Shown piece after piece: positions 11,221 through 21,707 of a stretch of DNA of 46,887 bases (positions are counted from its first letter, which is position 1; the number at the start of each line of letters is the position of its first letter). Position numbers and translations under genes: made by a program. The stretch lies in NCBI GenBank assembly GCA_009692285.1, contig SHZO01000002.1, positions 1-46,887 of the forward strand. Direction: 5' to 3'. The stretch comes from Gammaproteobacteria bacterium (GTDB taxonomy: Bacteria; Pseudomonadota; Gammaproteobacteria; Steroidobacterales; Steroidobacteraceae). Under the pieces are notes generated by a model. That model was not told where the DNA came from and did not search any database. It saw only the letters and a list, made by a program, of their open reading frames with translations.

Positions 11221-11688
11221 ATGGCACGTGGCGTAAACAAAGTCATCATCGTTGGTAACCTCGGACAAGATCCAGATACCAAAGCTATGCCATCAGGTAT
11301 GACCGTCTGTAATTTGCGGATTGCCACTAGCGAAAGCTGGAAAGACAAAACCTCTGGCGAAACCAAAGAGCAAACTGAGTGGCATAGTGTTGCGATGTTT
11401 GGCCGGTTAGCTGAGATCGCTGGCGAATATTTGCGCAAGGGCTCACAGGTCTACATTGAGGGACGTTTGCGCACTCGCAAATGGCAAGATAAAACTGGCA
11501 ATGATCGTTACACCACCGAGATCGTTGCTAATGAAATGCAAATGCTTGGAAGTGGTAGGACGATGGGTGGCGAGGGTAGTCGCGCAGCAGGTGGCGGCGC
11601 GTCTGCAGCAGCAGTTGAGGTGACCGACAGTGAGCCGCCACGCGGCTCTTCAGGTAAAGATGACTTCGACGACGATATCCCTTTCTAA
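11221..11688 (+). CDS. ssb: Single-stranded DNA-binding protein
   Basis: [21 protein letters not shown]...[44 protein letters not shown] tail. Confidence 0.98.
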   Translation: MARGVNKVIIVGNLGQDPDTKAMPSGMTVCNLRIATSESWKDKTSGETKEQTEWHSVAMFGRLAEIAGEYLRKGSQVYIEGRLRTRKWQDKTGNDRYTTEIVANEMQMLGSGRTMGGEGSRAAGGGASAAAVEVTDSEPPRGSSGKDDFDDDIPF

Positions 11689-11717
11689 AAGGCGCCCTTC
11701 AAAAAGGAAGGGCTGAT

Positions 11718-13061
11718 ATGACTGGACGTTATTTCATCAAGACTTTTGGCTGCCAGATGAATGAGTACGACTCAGCTCGTATGGGCGACGTACTCTCAAC
11801 TCTTGATGGTATGACTGTCACAAATGATCCTAGGCAAGCAGATGTCTTGCTCATGAATACCTGCTCGGTTCGCGAAAAAGCCCAGTCCAAAGTATTTTCG
11901 CTCTTAGGCGAATGGAAGCTTCTCAAAGATAAGAAACCTGGGTTACTCATTGGAGTAGGTGGTTGTGTCGCGAGTCAGGAGGGTGAATTGCTTGTTAAAG
12001 CAGCGCCACAAATTGATCTAGTATTTGGCCCGCAGACGCTGCACCGCTTACCTGCCATGATTACTCAGCGCCGCGCCAGTAAGCGCGCTGTTGTTGATAT
12101 TAGCTTTCCGGAAATTGAAAAATTTGATCATTTGCCTGCTCCGCGCGCTGAAGGTGCACTTGCATACGTATCGATTATGGAAGGCTGCAGTAAGTATTGT
12201 AGTTTTTGCGTAGTGCCTTATACCCGTGGTGATGAAATTAGTCGTCCACTTGAATCTGTGCTGGAGGAAATTCGTACGCTTGCAGCCCAAGGTGTACGTG
12301 AGATAACACTACTTGGTCAAAATGTGAATTCTTATCGTGGTGCGATGGCTGATGGTGTGCTAGTAGATTTGTCAACGCTGATTCACCATGTAGCCGCCTT
12401 CCAAAGAATTGAGCGTATCCGGTTTACTACTTCTCATCCATTGGAATTCAACGATAGCCTGATAGAGGCATATGCCAATGTACCTAAGCTCGCGAATCAT
12501 CTACATTTGCCAGTACAATCTGGTTCAGATCGTGTACTTTCTATGATGAAACGTGGTTATACGGCTTTGGAATTTAAAGATAAAATTCGTCGACTACGAC
12601 TTGTGCGTCCTGATATTTCTGTTACCTCAGATTTTATTGTAGGTTTTCCGGGAGAGACTGAGCGTGATTTTGAAGCTACCTATAAAATGGTAGAAGAGCT
12701 GAATATTGATCTGTCGTTTAGTTTTCTCTACAGTCGTAGACCTGGCACACCAGCTGCTGCATTGCCTGATGATGTTCCCCATGAAAAAAAGCAAGCCCGG
12801 CTCGTGCGCTTGCAAGAATTGCTCGAGTTGCAAGCACAATTGCGTAGTCAGCGTATGATTGGTACAGAGCAGCGCGTATTGGTGCAGCGACCCTCACGTA
12901 AGGATGTAAATGAATTAGCAGGTCGTACCGAGGATAATCGTTGGGTTAATTTCCCGGGGCCTGCCTCGCTTATTGGCGACTTTGCTTTAGTGCAAATTAC
13001 TGAAGCACGTAAGCATTCATTGCGCGGGCGAATTATTTCGGCTGAGATTCACGGTGGTTGA
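11718..13061 (+). CDS. miaB: tRNA-2-methylthio-N6-dimethylallyladenosine synthase (radical SAM)
   Basis: [32 protein letters not shown] cluster motif; C-terminal TRAM domain. Confidence 0.97.
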   Translation: MTGRYFIKTFGCQMNEYDSARMGDVLSTLDGMTVTNDPRQADVLLMNTCSVREKAQSKVFSLLGEWKLLKDKKPGLLIGVGGCVASQEGELLVKAAPQIDLVFGPQTLHRLPAMITQRRASKRAVVDISFPEIEKFDHLPAPRAEGALAYVSIMEGCSKYCSFCVVPYTRGDEISRPLESVLEEIRTLAAQGVREITLLGQNVNSYRGAMADGVLVDLSTLIHHVAAFQRIERIRFTTSHPLEFNDSLIEAYANVPKLANHLHLPVQSGSDRVLSMMKRGYTALEFKDKIRRLRLVRPDISVTSDFIVGFPGETERDFEATYKMVEELNIDLSFSFLYSRRPGTPAAALPDDVPHEKKQARLVRLQELLELQAQLRSQRMIGTEQRVLVQRPSRKDVNELAGRTEDNRWVNFPGPASLIGDFALVQITEARKHSLRGRIISAEIHGG

Positions 13062-14046
13062 GACTGTTGTCATTCCCCCTTTGGCACGTGTTACTCGTAA
13101 GTTCGTTTTAGAGCCACAAGATAATGAACGTTTGGCTAATCTTTGTGGGCCATTAGATGAAAACTTACGATTAGTTGAATCGCGACTGATTGTAGAAGTA
13201 CGGCGTCGTGGTAATCACTTCCGTATTGAAGGTGTCGAAGCACAGGCTGCAGAAGCTTTGCTGCTAGAACTCTTTAACTTAACGCGTACCGAGAACGTTA
13301 CTGTTGAAACAGTACACTTGGCGCTGCGTGATCATGATGGCTTAGCCAATGCAGCGATCACCGCATGTACTGCAGGAGAAAAAGAGAACAAAGAAGATAT
13401 TGGTTTGCGGGTATTGCACGGTACCTTGCGTCCTAGAGGCGCTAATCAACGTGAATATTTGCAGCGTATTCGGCAGCATGATTTAACTTTTGGTGTAGGT
13501 CCAGCTGGCACAGGCAAAACTTATTTAGCCGTAGCCTGTGCAGTCGAAGCTCTACAATCTGATTCTGTACGGCGGATTATTTTGGTACGCCCTGCAGTAG
13601 AAGCAGGTGAGAGATTAGGTTTTTTGCCTGGTGATATGTCGCAAAAAGTTGATCCTTATTTACGTCCTATGTACGATGCCCTCTATGAAATGATGGGTTT
13701 TGATCGTGTTGCTAAATTTATAGAACGTAATGTAATTGAGGTTGCGCCACTAGCTTTCATGCGTGGTCGATCGTTAAATGATTCATTCATCCTTCTGGAT
13801 GAAGCTCAGAACACCACTATTGAACAAATGAAAATGTTCCTAACTCGTATTGGTTTTGGCTCTAAGGTGGTAGTCACGGGAGATATTACCCAAACAGATT
13901 TGCCCGCAGGTCGTCCCTCAGGATTACGACATGTCACTGAGGTTCTGCGAGACGTTCAGGGAGTAGGATTCCAATTCTTTGAAACACGGGATATAGTGAG
14001 GCATCCTTTGGTGCAACGGATTGTTCAGGCCTATGAAGCCTACTGA
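13054..14046 (+). CDS. PhoH family protein (YbeZ-type)
   Basis: [21 protein letters not shown] Walker [28 protein letters not shown]; between miaB and ybeY. Start codon uncertain. Confidence 0.95.
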   Translation: MVETVVIPPLARVTRKFVLEPQDNERLANLCGPLDENLRLVESRLIVEVRRRGNHFRIEGVEAQAAEALLLELFNLTRTENVTVETVHLALRDHDGLANAAITACTAGEKENKEDIGLRVLHGTLRPRGANQREYLQRIRQHDLTFGVGPAGTGKTYLAVACAVEALQSDSVRRIILVRPAVEAGERLGFLPGDMSQKVDPYLRPMYDALYEMMGFDRVAKFIERNVIEVAPLAFMRGRSLNDSFILLDEAQNTTIEQMKMFLTRIGFGSKVVVTGDITQTDLPAGRPSGLRHVTEVLRDVQGVGFQFFETRDIVRHPLVQRIVQAYEAY

Positions 14047-14521
14047 TCATTTGCTTGTAGTTGATGTGTCTAGCAGCATTGTGTGTGGGGTGCCCCCTCG
14101 GGTGTCCTTGGTACGTTGGGCACGCACCGCAGCCGGGGCTAGAGGTCGAGGCTGGGAAATAGTGATTCGGGTTGTGGGACTTGCTGAAGGGCGCCGCTTG
14201 AATGCTGTTTGGCAAGGCAAAGATTACGCTACTAATGTATTGTCTTTTCCGGCGCATCCGTCAACTCTTATCCATCAGCACCTTACCGGATTTACCTTAA
14301 AACCCATGGGTGATTTAGTTATTTGCGCTCCTGTACTTGTGCGTGAGGCTCGTGCACAGGGTAAGCTACTTAAGGCCCACTGGGCTCATATGGTTGTGCA
14401 TGGCGTGCTACATTTATTAGGTTACGATCATGCGTATGACGCCGAGACACGGCGTATGGAGCGTCGCGAGAGACAAATTTTAAGAATCTTTGGATTACCT
14501 AACCCGTACGCTGCAATTTAA
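14033..14521 (+). CDS. ybeY: Endoribonuclease YbeY
   Basis: MVVHGVLHLLGYDHAYDAETRRME = HGxLHLxGYDH motif; ATG at 14033 overlaps the end of phoH. Confidence 0.96.
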   Translation: MKPTDHLLVVDVSSSIVCGVPPRVSLVRWARTAAGARGRGWEIVIRVVGLAEGRRLNAVWQGKDYATNVLSFPAHPSTLIHQHLTGFTLKPMGDLVICAPVLVREARAQGKLLKAHWAHMVVHGVLHLLGYDHAYDAETRRMERRERQILRIFGLPNPYAAI

Positions 14522-14533
14522 TAACGATATCCT

Positions 14534-15400
14534 ATGATTAAACTTCATGAGCGATTTAAAAGCTGCATTCAAGATTTAGGCCGTTCACTCTCAGGGAGAG
14601 TCCAAGATCGTGAGGGCTTAATGCGACAAATGCGCGAGGCGTTAGAGTGTGGGCTAATTGACTTGGATGCGTTAGAGATGCTTGAGGGCGTTTTGGGAGT
14701 AGCGGAAATCCAAGTACGCGACATCATGGTGCCTCGTTCGCAGATGGTTACTTTAGAGCGTGATGCGTCTGCTGCAACGCTGCTCCCAATTATTGTGGAA
14801 TCCGGACACTCACGTTTTCCTGTGCTCGATGGTCATCGAGATGACATTGTTGGTATTCTGCTTGCCAAAGATGTATTACGTGTTTTTGCAGCCAGTATGA
14901 AAGAAAATTTTGATATTCGCGAATGTATGCGTCCAGCAGTTATAGTGCCTGAATCTAAGCGTGTAAATGTGCTTCTTAAAGAATTTAGACGCAACCGAAA
15001 CCATATGGCAATTGTCATTGATGAATACGGCGGTGTTGCCGGATTGGTGACTATCGAAGATGCCATAGAACAAATTGTTGGAGATATCGATGATGAGTAT
15101 GATATTGAAGATGAAAAAAATATTAGGAAAGAATCTGAGCAGGAGTTTTTTGTACGAGGGGATACGCCGATAGAGGATTTTAATGAATACTTTGGCGTTG
15201 CACTTTTGGATGATGAATTTGATACAGTGGCAGGATTGGTAATGAAGCAATTGGGACATCTCCCGCGTCGTGGCGAGTCTCTGTTTCTCGGTAAGATTGA
15301 ATTCAGAGTATTGCGAGCAGATCAGCGAAAACTGCATGCTCTTAAAGTTATTCCGCCGTACGATGTAATTCCGCTAGAAGAGCGGTTGAAGCGAGATTGA
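14534..15400 (+). CDS. corC: HlyC/CorC family CBS-domain protein
   Basis: VRDIMVPRSQMVTLERD, two CBS repeats, NHMAIVIDEYGGVAGLVTIEDAIEQIVGDI, CorC_HlyC C-terminal domain. Confidence 0.95.
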   Translation: MIKLHERFKSCIQDLGRSLSGRVQDREGLMRQMREALECGLIDLDALEMLEGVLGVAEIQVRDIMVPRSQMVTLERDASAATLLPIIVESGHSRFPVLDGHRDDIVGILLAKDVLRVFAASMKENFDIRECMRPAVIVPESKRVNVLLKEFRRNRNHMAIVIDEYGGVAGLVTIEDAIEQIVGDIDDEYDIEDEKNIRKESEQEFFVRGDTPIEDFNEYFGVALLDDEFDTVAGLVMKQLGHLPRRGESLFLGKIEFRVLRADQRKLHALKVIPPYDVIPLEERLKRD

Positions 15401-15403
15401 TAG

Positions 15404-16903
15404 TTGCGTAGTTTTATAGCATTGGGCAGTGGCGCTTTACTCACACTTGCGTTTGCACCATTTGATTTTTGGTTGTTAGCTATTTTAGTTCCTGCGATAT
15501 TTTTTTACTCTATAGAAGGTGCCACCACGCGCTGCGCTGCCAAACTGGGTTTTTATTTTGGTTTGGGTACTTTCACGGCAGGTACCTATTGGCTCTATAT
15601 CAGCATTAATGGTTTTGGTGGTGCCCCAGTTTGGCTTGCTTTGCTTCTCATGTTTGGTTTGGTAATTTGGATGTCGAGTTACTATGCGTTGCTTGGATTC
15701 CTTGCCACAAGGTTTCTCCCTGCTCGTGGATTGTGTCGCTGGGTGCTTGGTTTGCCAGCCTTATGGGTATTGTTAGAGTGGTTTCGCGGTTGGTTTCTCT
15801 CTGGCTTTGGTTGGTTATCTTTAGGCTATTCTCAAACGGATACAGTGCTTGCTTCGTTCGCGCCGATTGGCGGTATTTATCTAATCACCACAATGTTAGT
15901 TTTAATGGCTGGTGCATTGCTTGCCTTCGTGCGCGGTACTTACTCAGATAAAATTTTTGCGACTGTGTTGCTCTTGCTGCCTTGGGTTATTGCCTTCAGT
16001 GTATCTAAAATTCAATGGACGCATATTGCCGGTGCACCTGTGCAAGTAGCTTTAGTTCAAGGCGCAATTCCACAAGATCAGAAATGGCTCAACGCTAATC
16101 GAGAAGTAACCTTGCGACGCTATCGTGATTTAACCATGCAGGCTTTGGGGACCCCATTAATTCTCTGGCCAGAGTCTGCGCTACCTGATTTAGCTAATAA
16201 TCTCGTTACTTTCTTAGATGAAATTCAGCGTGTCACAACCCAATCTGGATCTACGGTAGTTATGGGCATTATTCGTGCCTTACCGAATGCACAAACTAAT
16301 GTGCCTGAATATTTCAACTCTATATTGGTGCTTGGGAAACAGCTTAGTTGGTATAATAAGTCTCATTTGGTCCCTTTTGGAGAGTTTTTTCCAATACCAC
16401 TGGTCGTGAGGGACTGGTTGCGTTTAATGAGTCTGCCTTATTCGGATTTCGTTCCTGGTGAAGCGCAACAGAGTACATTGCACGTTGCCGGCTTGGTTAT
16501 CTCACCGAGTATTTGTTATGAAGATGCTTATCCTAGTGCTCAGCTAATGTCTCTGCACTCTGCCACTGTGATGGTGAATGTAACAAACGATGCCTGGTTT
16601 GGGCGCTCCAGCGCACGCTATCAGCACCTACAAATTTCGCGTATGCGCGCAATTGAGGCGCAGCGTTATTTACTTCGTGTTGCGAACGATGGCGTTTCAG
16701 CAGTTATTGGACCGCACGGCGAAATCATTGCTCGTGCAGCAGAATTTACTCCAACCGTGTTGCGTGGTGTAGTAGTCCCGCGCAGCGGTACCCCACCCTT
16801 TACAAAATTTGGCAATTGGCCAATTTTGTTACTGTGTGCTCTTGCCGCGTTCTTTAGTCTTTGGCACGCTCGTAATGAACTTATAGTGAGTTCACGAGTC
16901 TAG
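15404..16903 (+). CDS. lnt: Apolipoprotein N-acyltransferase
   Basis: Multi-TM N-terminus plus nitrilase-like catalytic residues (WPESALPD, YNKSHLVPFGEFFP, SICYEDAYP); TTG start likely. Confidence 0.95.
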   Translation: MRSFIALGSGALLTLAFAPFDFWLLAILVPAIFFYSIEGATTRCAAKLGFYFGLGTFTAGTYWLYISINGFGGAPVWLALLLMFGLVIWMSSYYALLGFLATRFLPARGLCRWVLGLPALWVLLEWFRGWFLSGFGWLSLGYSQTDTVLASFAPIGGIYLITTMLVLMAGALLAFVRGTYSDKIFATVLLLLPWVIAFSVSKIQWTHIAGAPVQVALVQGAIPQDQKWLNANREVTLRRYRDLTMQALGTPLILWPESALPDLANNLVTFLDEIQRVTTQSGSTVVMGIIRALPNAQTNVPEYFNSILVLGKQLSWYNKSHLVPFGEFFPIPLVVRDWLRLMSLPYSDFVPGEAQQSTLHVAGLVISPSICYEDAYPSAQLMSLHSATVMVNVTNDAWFGRSSARYQHLQISRMRAIEAQRYLLRVANDGVSAVIGPHGEIIARAAEFTPTVLRGVVVPRSGTPPFTKFGNWPILLLCALAAFFSLWHARNELIVSSRV

Positions 16904-16909
16904 GATTTT

Positions 16910-18436
16910 ATGTTTATGGATAGGATTTGGTATATGACCCAGCAACCGATGTTTCGCCGTACTCTAGCGGCTGTTCTAGTTCTATTTGTGTTCACGGCCT
17001 GTCAGCCGAAAACCTCCACTGCGTCCAACGCAGGAACGGTGGCTGACGCCAGCCCGCAAGGAGCTGCTGCTGTGACTAACGAATTGCGCTCTCGGTTGCC
17101 TAATTTTGCTGCTTTGGTTCAGCAGCAAGGGTCAGCTGTGGTCAATATTACTACCAAGGGTAAGAAGGTTAAAACCCGCGCGTCTGGCCTCTCCCCGGAT
17201 GACCCACTCTTCGATTTTTTTAGGCGTTTTGGTATGCCTAACTTACCACCCTCGCGCGAGTCCCCAGAAGAGGGCGATGCTCAGCGCGTCCCGGGTGGGG
17301 AGGCTTCGGGTTTTATTGTGAGCGCGGATGGCTATGTGCTGACTAATGCACATGTGGTGGATGCGGCTGCAGAGGTCATAGTAAGAATGATAGATCGTCG
17401 AGAGTTCACCGCTAAGGTCATCGGTATAGATAAGCCGACGGATGTTGCCGTGCTTAAAATTGACGCCAAGGATTTGCCTGTAGTTAATATTGGTGTGCCA
17501 GCGCGTTTGCGCCCAGGCGAATGGGTGGTTGCTATTGGCTCACCATTTGGTTTTGAAAATAGCGTGACCGCTGGCATCGTTAGTGCAACAGCACGTTTTT
17601 TGCCAGGTAGCGATAGTAACTACGTGAATTTTATTCAGACTGATGTGGCTATAAACCCTGGTAATTCAGGTGGACCTCTCTTTAATTTAGAGGGTGAAGT
17701 AATCGGTATAAATTCACAAATTTATAGCCGTTCTGGTGGTTATATGGGGATCTCATTTGCTATCCCTATAGATGTTGCAATTAATGTGAAAGACCAAATT
17801 TTAGAAAAAGGCAAAGTAAGCCGCGGAAAAATCGGTGTGAGCATCCAAGAGGTCAATGCACAGTTTGCTGAAACCTTTGGATTAGACCGGCCGCGTGGTG
17901 CTCTGGTCAGTGGTATTGTCCCTAATGGGCCAGCAGCTAAAGGGGGTATTAGAGCAGGTGATATTATTCTCTCTGCTAATGGCCAAAAGGTTGAGCGTTC
18001 GGCTGATTTGCCTGCGATTATTGGTATGCTGCGTCCAGGGGCCCAGGCTACTTTGGAATTGTGGCGTGACCGCGCAACAATATCTTTAAAAGTTCGGATT
18101 GCTGAGCTTGAGACTGAGTCCTCAAAAAAATCGGTGGAAGATTCGTCCGCACCTACCGGTTCAGCAGATCGTTTAGGGTTGTTAGTTCGTGAACTCAGCG
18201 CTGCAGAACGTCGAGAGATGCAAACTAGCGGGTTCATAGTCATTGAGCGTGCTGCAGGTGCTGCACGTGAAGCTGGTATTCAAACAGGAGATATCGTGCT
18301 TGGTGTGAATGGCCGCCCGGTCCAGTCTCTTAAAGAGTTCCGTGCCATGGTGGGGAGAGGTCAGACGACTGTTGCCTTACTCGTGCAACGCGAAGATGCA
18401 CAGATCTTTGTACCGATTAGAGTGGGTAGCGAATAA
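16910..18436 (+). CDS. Do/DegQ/MucD-like periplasmic serine protease with two PDZ domains and possible lipoprotein signal
   Basis: His TNAHVVD, Asp PTDVAVLKID, Ser NPGNSGGPL; two PDZ-like repeats; N-terminus LVLFVFTACQPK. Start may be the in-frame ATG at 16934. Confidence 0.93.
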   Translation: MFMDRIWYMTQQPMFRRTLAAVLVLFVFTACQPKTSTASNAGTVADASPQGAAAVTNELRSRLPNFAALVQQQGSAVVNITTKGKKVKTRASGLSPDDPLFDFFRRFGMPNLPPSRESPEEGDAQRVPGGEASGFIVSADGYVLTNAHVVDAAAEVIVRMIDRREFTAKVIGIDKPTDVAVLKIDAKDLPVVNIGVPARLRPGEWVVAIGSPFGFENSVTAGIVSATARFLPGSDSNYVNFIQTDVAINPGNSGGPLFNLEGEVIGINSQIYSRSGGYMGISFAIPIDVAINVKDQILEKGKVSRGKIGVSIQEVNAQFAETFGLDRPRGALVSGIVPNGPAAKGGIRAGDIILSANGQKVERSADLPAIIGMLRPGAQATLELWRDRATISLKVRIAELETESSKKSVEDSSAPTGSADRLGLLVRELSAAERREMQTSGFIVIERAAGAAREAGIQTGDIVLGVNGRPVQSLKEFRAMVGRGQTTVALLVQREDAQIFVPIRVGSE

Positions 18437-18452
18437 GTATTAAGGGTGTGCT

Positions 18453-19772
18453 TTAGGTTTGACTGGTGGGTTGCTTTTGCATAGTGCGATAGTGTTTCAT
18501 TGCGCGCCCTAGCAGTACTGCTGCTAGCGGTGCCGCTACGGCCGCTACAGCACTGACGCCTTGGCCAATTCTTTGATCGTCGTGTAGTATATAGTCTGAT
18601 ATTACTGATGCAGCAGTTGCACCAAAACCAATTCCACTAAGATTAATGATTAATAAATACAGCGCAGAAGTTCTTCCCCGAAGACGATTGGGCGTGACCA
18701 TCTGTAAAGCTGCTGAGGCAGCTGCAAAGGGGAAACTTGAAAAAAATAATGTTGGTGCAAGTAGCGCCAAAGTCCACTCGGGACGAGAGACTTGAAAGGT
18801 AGCAATGGCGAGTGGCCACAGCGCTAGGGCACTCCACATGCCCACTTGTAATTCAGCGTCTTGAATGCCGTTAGCGCGCAAGCGGTCTGCCATCAGACCT
18901 CCCCCTAAAATTCCAGCCGCTCCCGCCACAAACATGATTGGCCCATAAGTCCATGCGATTTCTGCTGGAGCAAAATCATGGGCACGAATTAGATGTGACG
19001 GCAACCAAAATGCAACTGCATTGAAGAGCAGCGTCAGCAATGAAATGCCCAAAGTAAGATTTAAATAAAATGGAGAGTGTTCGCGAACATACTTTAGGAC
19101 GCTTAAAAAAGTCTCGGTAGAATCGACAATTACCCCTTGGCGCTGAGGTTCTTTTAGGGTTAATAACCAAAGCGAGACTAAAATCCCAGGAGGGCCAAGC
19201 AGTAAAAAAGGTATTTGCCATGAGCGCACTTCACCGATCAAGGGGAGGTGGAGACTGGTAAGTGTGCCGATGTATTGCGCTAACAAGCCGGTCAGCATGA
19301 TTGCGAGTCCAATACCAAAATATACGCCCATCGAAAATACACCAAGCGCCTTGCCGCGCCGCTGCGGTGGAAAGTAATCTGACAGCATGGAATATGCTGA
19401 AGGAGCTAGAGCAGATTCTCCAACACCAACCCCAATTCGCCCTGCAAAAAGAGCTCCATAACTAGTAGCTCGGCCACATAAGGTGGTCATTAGGGACCAA
19501 AGAAATATGCCTCCCGCGATAATATTGCGGCGGCTACTGGTATCCGCCCAACGACCGATGGGCCAAACGCCAATTACGGTATAGCACACTGCAAAGGCTA
19601 GGCCGTGTAGTAAACTTAATTCAGTGTCGCTTAAACCTAGATCGGCTCTGATCGGCCCAACAAGCATTGTGAGGATTTGGCGGTCTATGTATGAGAAGAG
19701 GTAAGCGACCATTAAAACAAATACCGCGTACCATGCTTCACGGGGCTGTACCCAGTTATCAGATGATGGCAT
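18453..19772 (-). CDS. MFS transporter (Spinster-like)
   Basis: YLFSYIDRQILTMLVGPIRADLGLSDTELSLLHGLAFAVCYTVIGVWPIGRWADTSSRRNIIAGG; start taken at in-frame ATG 19772 so it does not overlap the upstream gene. Confidence 0.9.
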   Translation of the reverse strand: MPSSDNWVQPREAWYAVFVLMVAYLFSYIDRQILTMLVGPIRADLGLSDTELSLLHGLAFAVCYTVIGVWPIGRWADTSSRRNIIAGGIFLWSLMTTLCGRATSYGALFAGRIGVGVGESALAPSAYSMLSDYFPPQRRGKALGVFSMGVYFGIGLAIMLTGLLAQYIGTLTSLHLPLIGEVRSWQIPFLLLGPPGILVSLWLLTLKEPQRQGVIVDSTETFLSVLKYVREHSPFYLNLTLGISLLTLLFNAVAFWLPSHLIRAHDFAPAEIAWTYGPIMFVAGAAGILGGGLMADRLRANGIQDAELQVGMWSALALWPLAIATFQVSRPEWTLALLAPTLFFSSFPFAAASAALQMVTPNRLRGRTSALYLLIINLSGIGFGATAASVISDYILHDDQRIGQGVSAVAAVAAPLAAVLLGRAMKHYRTMQKQPTSQT

Positions 19773-19801
19773 TGATATAAACCTTGGCGATGGATTAAAT
19801 C

Positions 19802-20650
19802 TTAGTAGTTTGGCGTCGGAGGTAACGGCTGCCCGTAGGGCGCTAGTTCGAGCGGCAAAATCGGTTGATGTGTTGGATTCCAAGAGAAAGGTTTTTTAAC
19901 AGTGTCAAATGTATTTACTAAGGGGCCATTGATGGTACGTACAAACAAGTTATATCCCGTATCTGTACCGGCAGGGCCGTGATAGATGTCCTCACGCCAC
20001 CAACAATAACCACCGCGTTGCATGCGACCTAAATCGCCCCAAACATAATCACCTTCGATGGTATAGAGCTCCTCTACCATTGGATGTGTCCACTGTGGCT
20101 TGGCCATCCCAGGGGGTGTGCGATGCGGCGGGGAGGAGTATAAAAAGGATGTCTCACCTGTGTAGGGGTTGGTGCGTAGAGGCTTGATGGCAACACCGCG
20201 CGAAAGTTGTGGGTCGACTAAACCTGGATCCCATTCCATCGCCAGTGGGTTGACATACTCTACTAAAAGCTTTGGATCAAATGTTGTTGTCGTAGCAACT
20301 AGACCTAAAGTGGGCACTCCGTAGAACATAGTCAGTAAAACCGCGCCATCGTAGCTTGCAGTTCGATCACGTATGTAGCCTGCAGGTAAAAAACCATAGG
20401 AGTGTTTTTCATATAAGCGGTCATTTATTTCAATCGCACCATCGAGCACGAAAAATTCTTCGTGTGTGAGTAGATGCTCAGGTGTGCGGCGTGACCAACC
20501 AGGGCTGTAGCGTATGACGCAGGTTGAGCTGCCATCATTATCATCCTGGCTCAGCATTTTGAATTCGACGTCAGTACGGGCATTACCATAGAAGTTTTTG
20601 GACCAAGGAATCATTTGAGTTTGTACAAACATGATGTGTGGACGCGCCAT
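19802..20650 (-). CDS. Bicupin-like protein of unknown function
   Basis: Two cupin-like segments: HLLTHEEFFVLDGAIEINDRLYEKHSYGFLPAG and HPMVEELYTIEGDYVWGDLGRMQRGGYCWWREDIYHGP. Confidence 0.7.
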   Translation of the reverse strand: MARPHIMFVQTQMIPWSKNFYGNARTDVEFKMLSQDDNDGSSTCVIRYSPGWSRRTPEHLLTHEEFFVLDGAIEINDRLYEKHSYGFLPAGYIRDRTASYDGAVLLTMFYGVPTLGLVATTTTFDPKLLVEYVNPLAMEWDPGLVDPQLSRGVAIKPLRTNPYTGETSFLYSSPPHRTPPGMAKPQWTHPMVEELYTIEGDYVWGDLGRMQRGGYCWWREDIYHGPAGTDTGYNLFVRTINGPLVNTFDTVKKPFSWNPTHQPILPLELAPYGQPLPPTPNY

Positions 20651-20668
20651 AGCTGCCTCTAGAAATAG

Positions 20669-20721
20669 GGTAATAAAAAAATTTTATGTTTGGTAAGGTA
20701 TAAACATAACGCTTTATTACC
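20669..20721. promoter_or_regulatory. 53-bp nested inverted repeat in the divergent promoter region
   Basis: Outer arms GGTAATAAA (20669-20677)/TTTATTACC (20713-20721); inner arms TTATGTTT (20684-20691)/AAACATAA (20702-20709); both pairs perfect and centred within 1.5 bp of each other. Confidence 0.8.
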
Positions 20722-20756
20722 ACCTTACTCGTCTTTGATGTAAATTTACCAGCTTA

Positions 20757-21650
20757 ATGAGCACCCAGCAGATTAAACTATTCGATTCGCCGCTCTGGCT
20801 AGATCACGTGGGCTATCTCGGTGGATCACTGGAGGCGTTGCAAGGCAACTGGCAGCGCTTAGGATTTACGACAACACCGGCACAAACATTGATGCGCCAA
20901 AATAGCCACACCGGAGAGTTGGTTTCTTTAGGGCAACGCAGTGCACATGTCGTGTTACCACAGGGGTATATTGAATTCAGCGAGTTACTCATCGCTGACC
21001 CTGAGCACCATCTTGCTCCGTGGCTGCATCGGGGCACTGGGCTTCATATTTTGGCACTGGGGAGCGACGATGTGCTGGCCGCACATGAGACTACTTCTGC
21101 ATTGCCATTGAGCGCGACAGGCACTGCTTCGCGCTGTATTGAATATGGCACGAAACATGGGGCTGCACGATTTATCTGGTTCATGCTCCAGGCCGAGGCC
21201 TCACCAGAGGGTTTGCTGTGTGTGGTACAAAATCTGAACCCTGAATTAGTTTTCCAAGCGACTGTACAGACTCACCCGAATGGAGCGCAGGCGGTGTCTG
21301 AAGTAGTGGTCTACTTCGAGAAACCAGAGCTGGCTCTGGGGCGATACCGTTCTTTACTACACATGGAGCCTGTACAAATTGAAATGGATGCATGGCAATT
21401 CCAGCTCAGCCGAGGTGTCCTTACACTTTGTTCTAGTGCGACACTGAGCAGGCGCTTTGGCCCAGCACGGTTCTCCCCGGGGTTCTTACCGGCACCTTTT
21501 TTTGCGGCCTTGGTCATTGAGGTCGCCGAACTTTCTGTGGCCCGTGAGTGCTTGCAGCGGGCTGAAGTGCCCTTTAGAGAAACTATCGCAGGTTTACAGA
21601 TTAGCCCATTACAGGCCACCGGCACACATTTGCTTTTAGCGCAAGCTTGA
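20757..21650 (+). CDS. Glyoxalase-like (VOC superfamily) protein
   Basis: LDHVGYLGGSLEALQGNWQRLGFTTTP...GYIEFSELL resembles the Glyoxalase_3-type VOC fold. Confidence 0.7.
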   Translation: MSTQQIKLFDSPLWLDHVGYLGGSLEALQGNWQRLGFTTTPAQTLMRQNSHTGELVSLGQRSAHVVLPQGYIEFSELLIADPEHHLAPWLHRGTGLHILALGSDDVLAAHETTSALPLSATGTASRCIEYGTKHGAARFIWFMLQAEASPEGLLCVVQNLNPELVFQATVQTHPNGAQAVSEVVVYFEKPELALGRYRSLLHMEPVQIEMDAWQFQLSRGVLTLCSSATLSRRFGPARFSPGFLPAPFFAALVIEVAELSVARECLQRAEVPFRETIAGLQISPLQATGTHLLLAQA

Positions 21651-21707
21651 GTCGGGTCGTGTATCCTCGAGGCAACAAAATTTTAGGTAGATTCCACGGT
21701 TTTTCAT

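Noticed and set aside
14876-15337. 153 aa antisense ORF opposite corC
   Set aside because: Lies wholly within a well-supported corC frame; composition (Ile/Phe/Asn-rich) is typical of a reverse-frame artefact.
17740-18243. 167 aa antisense ORF opposite the Do-like protease
   Set aside because: Overlaps conserved PDZ coding sequence; no recognisable domain.
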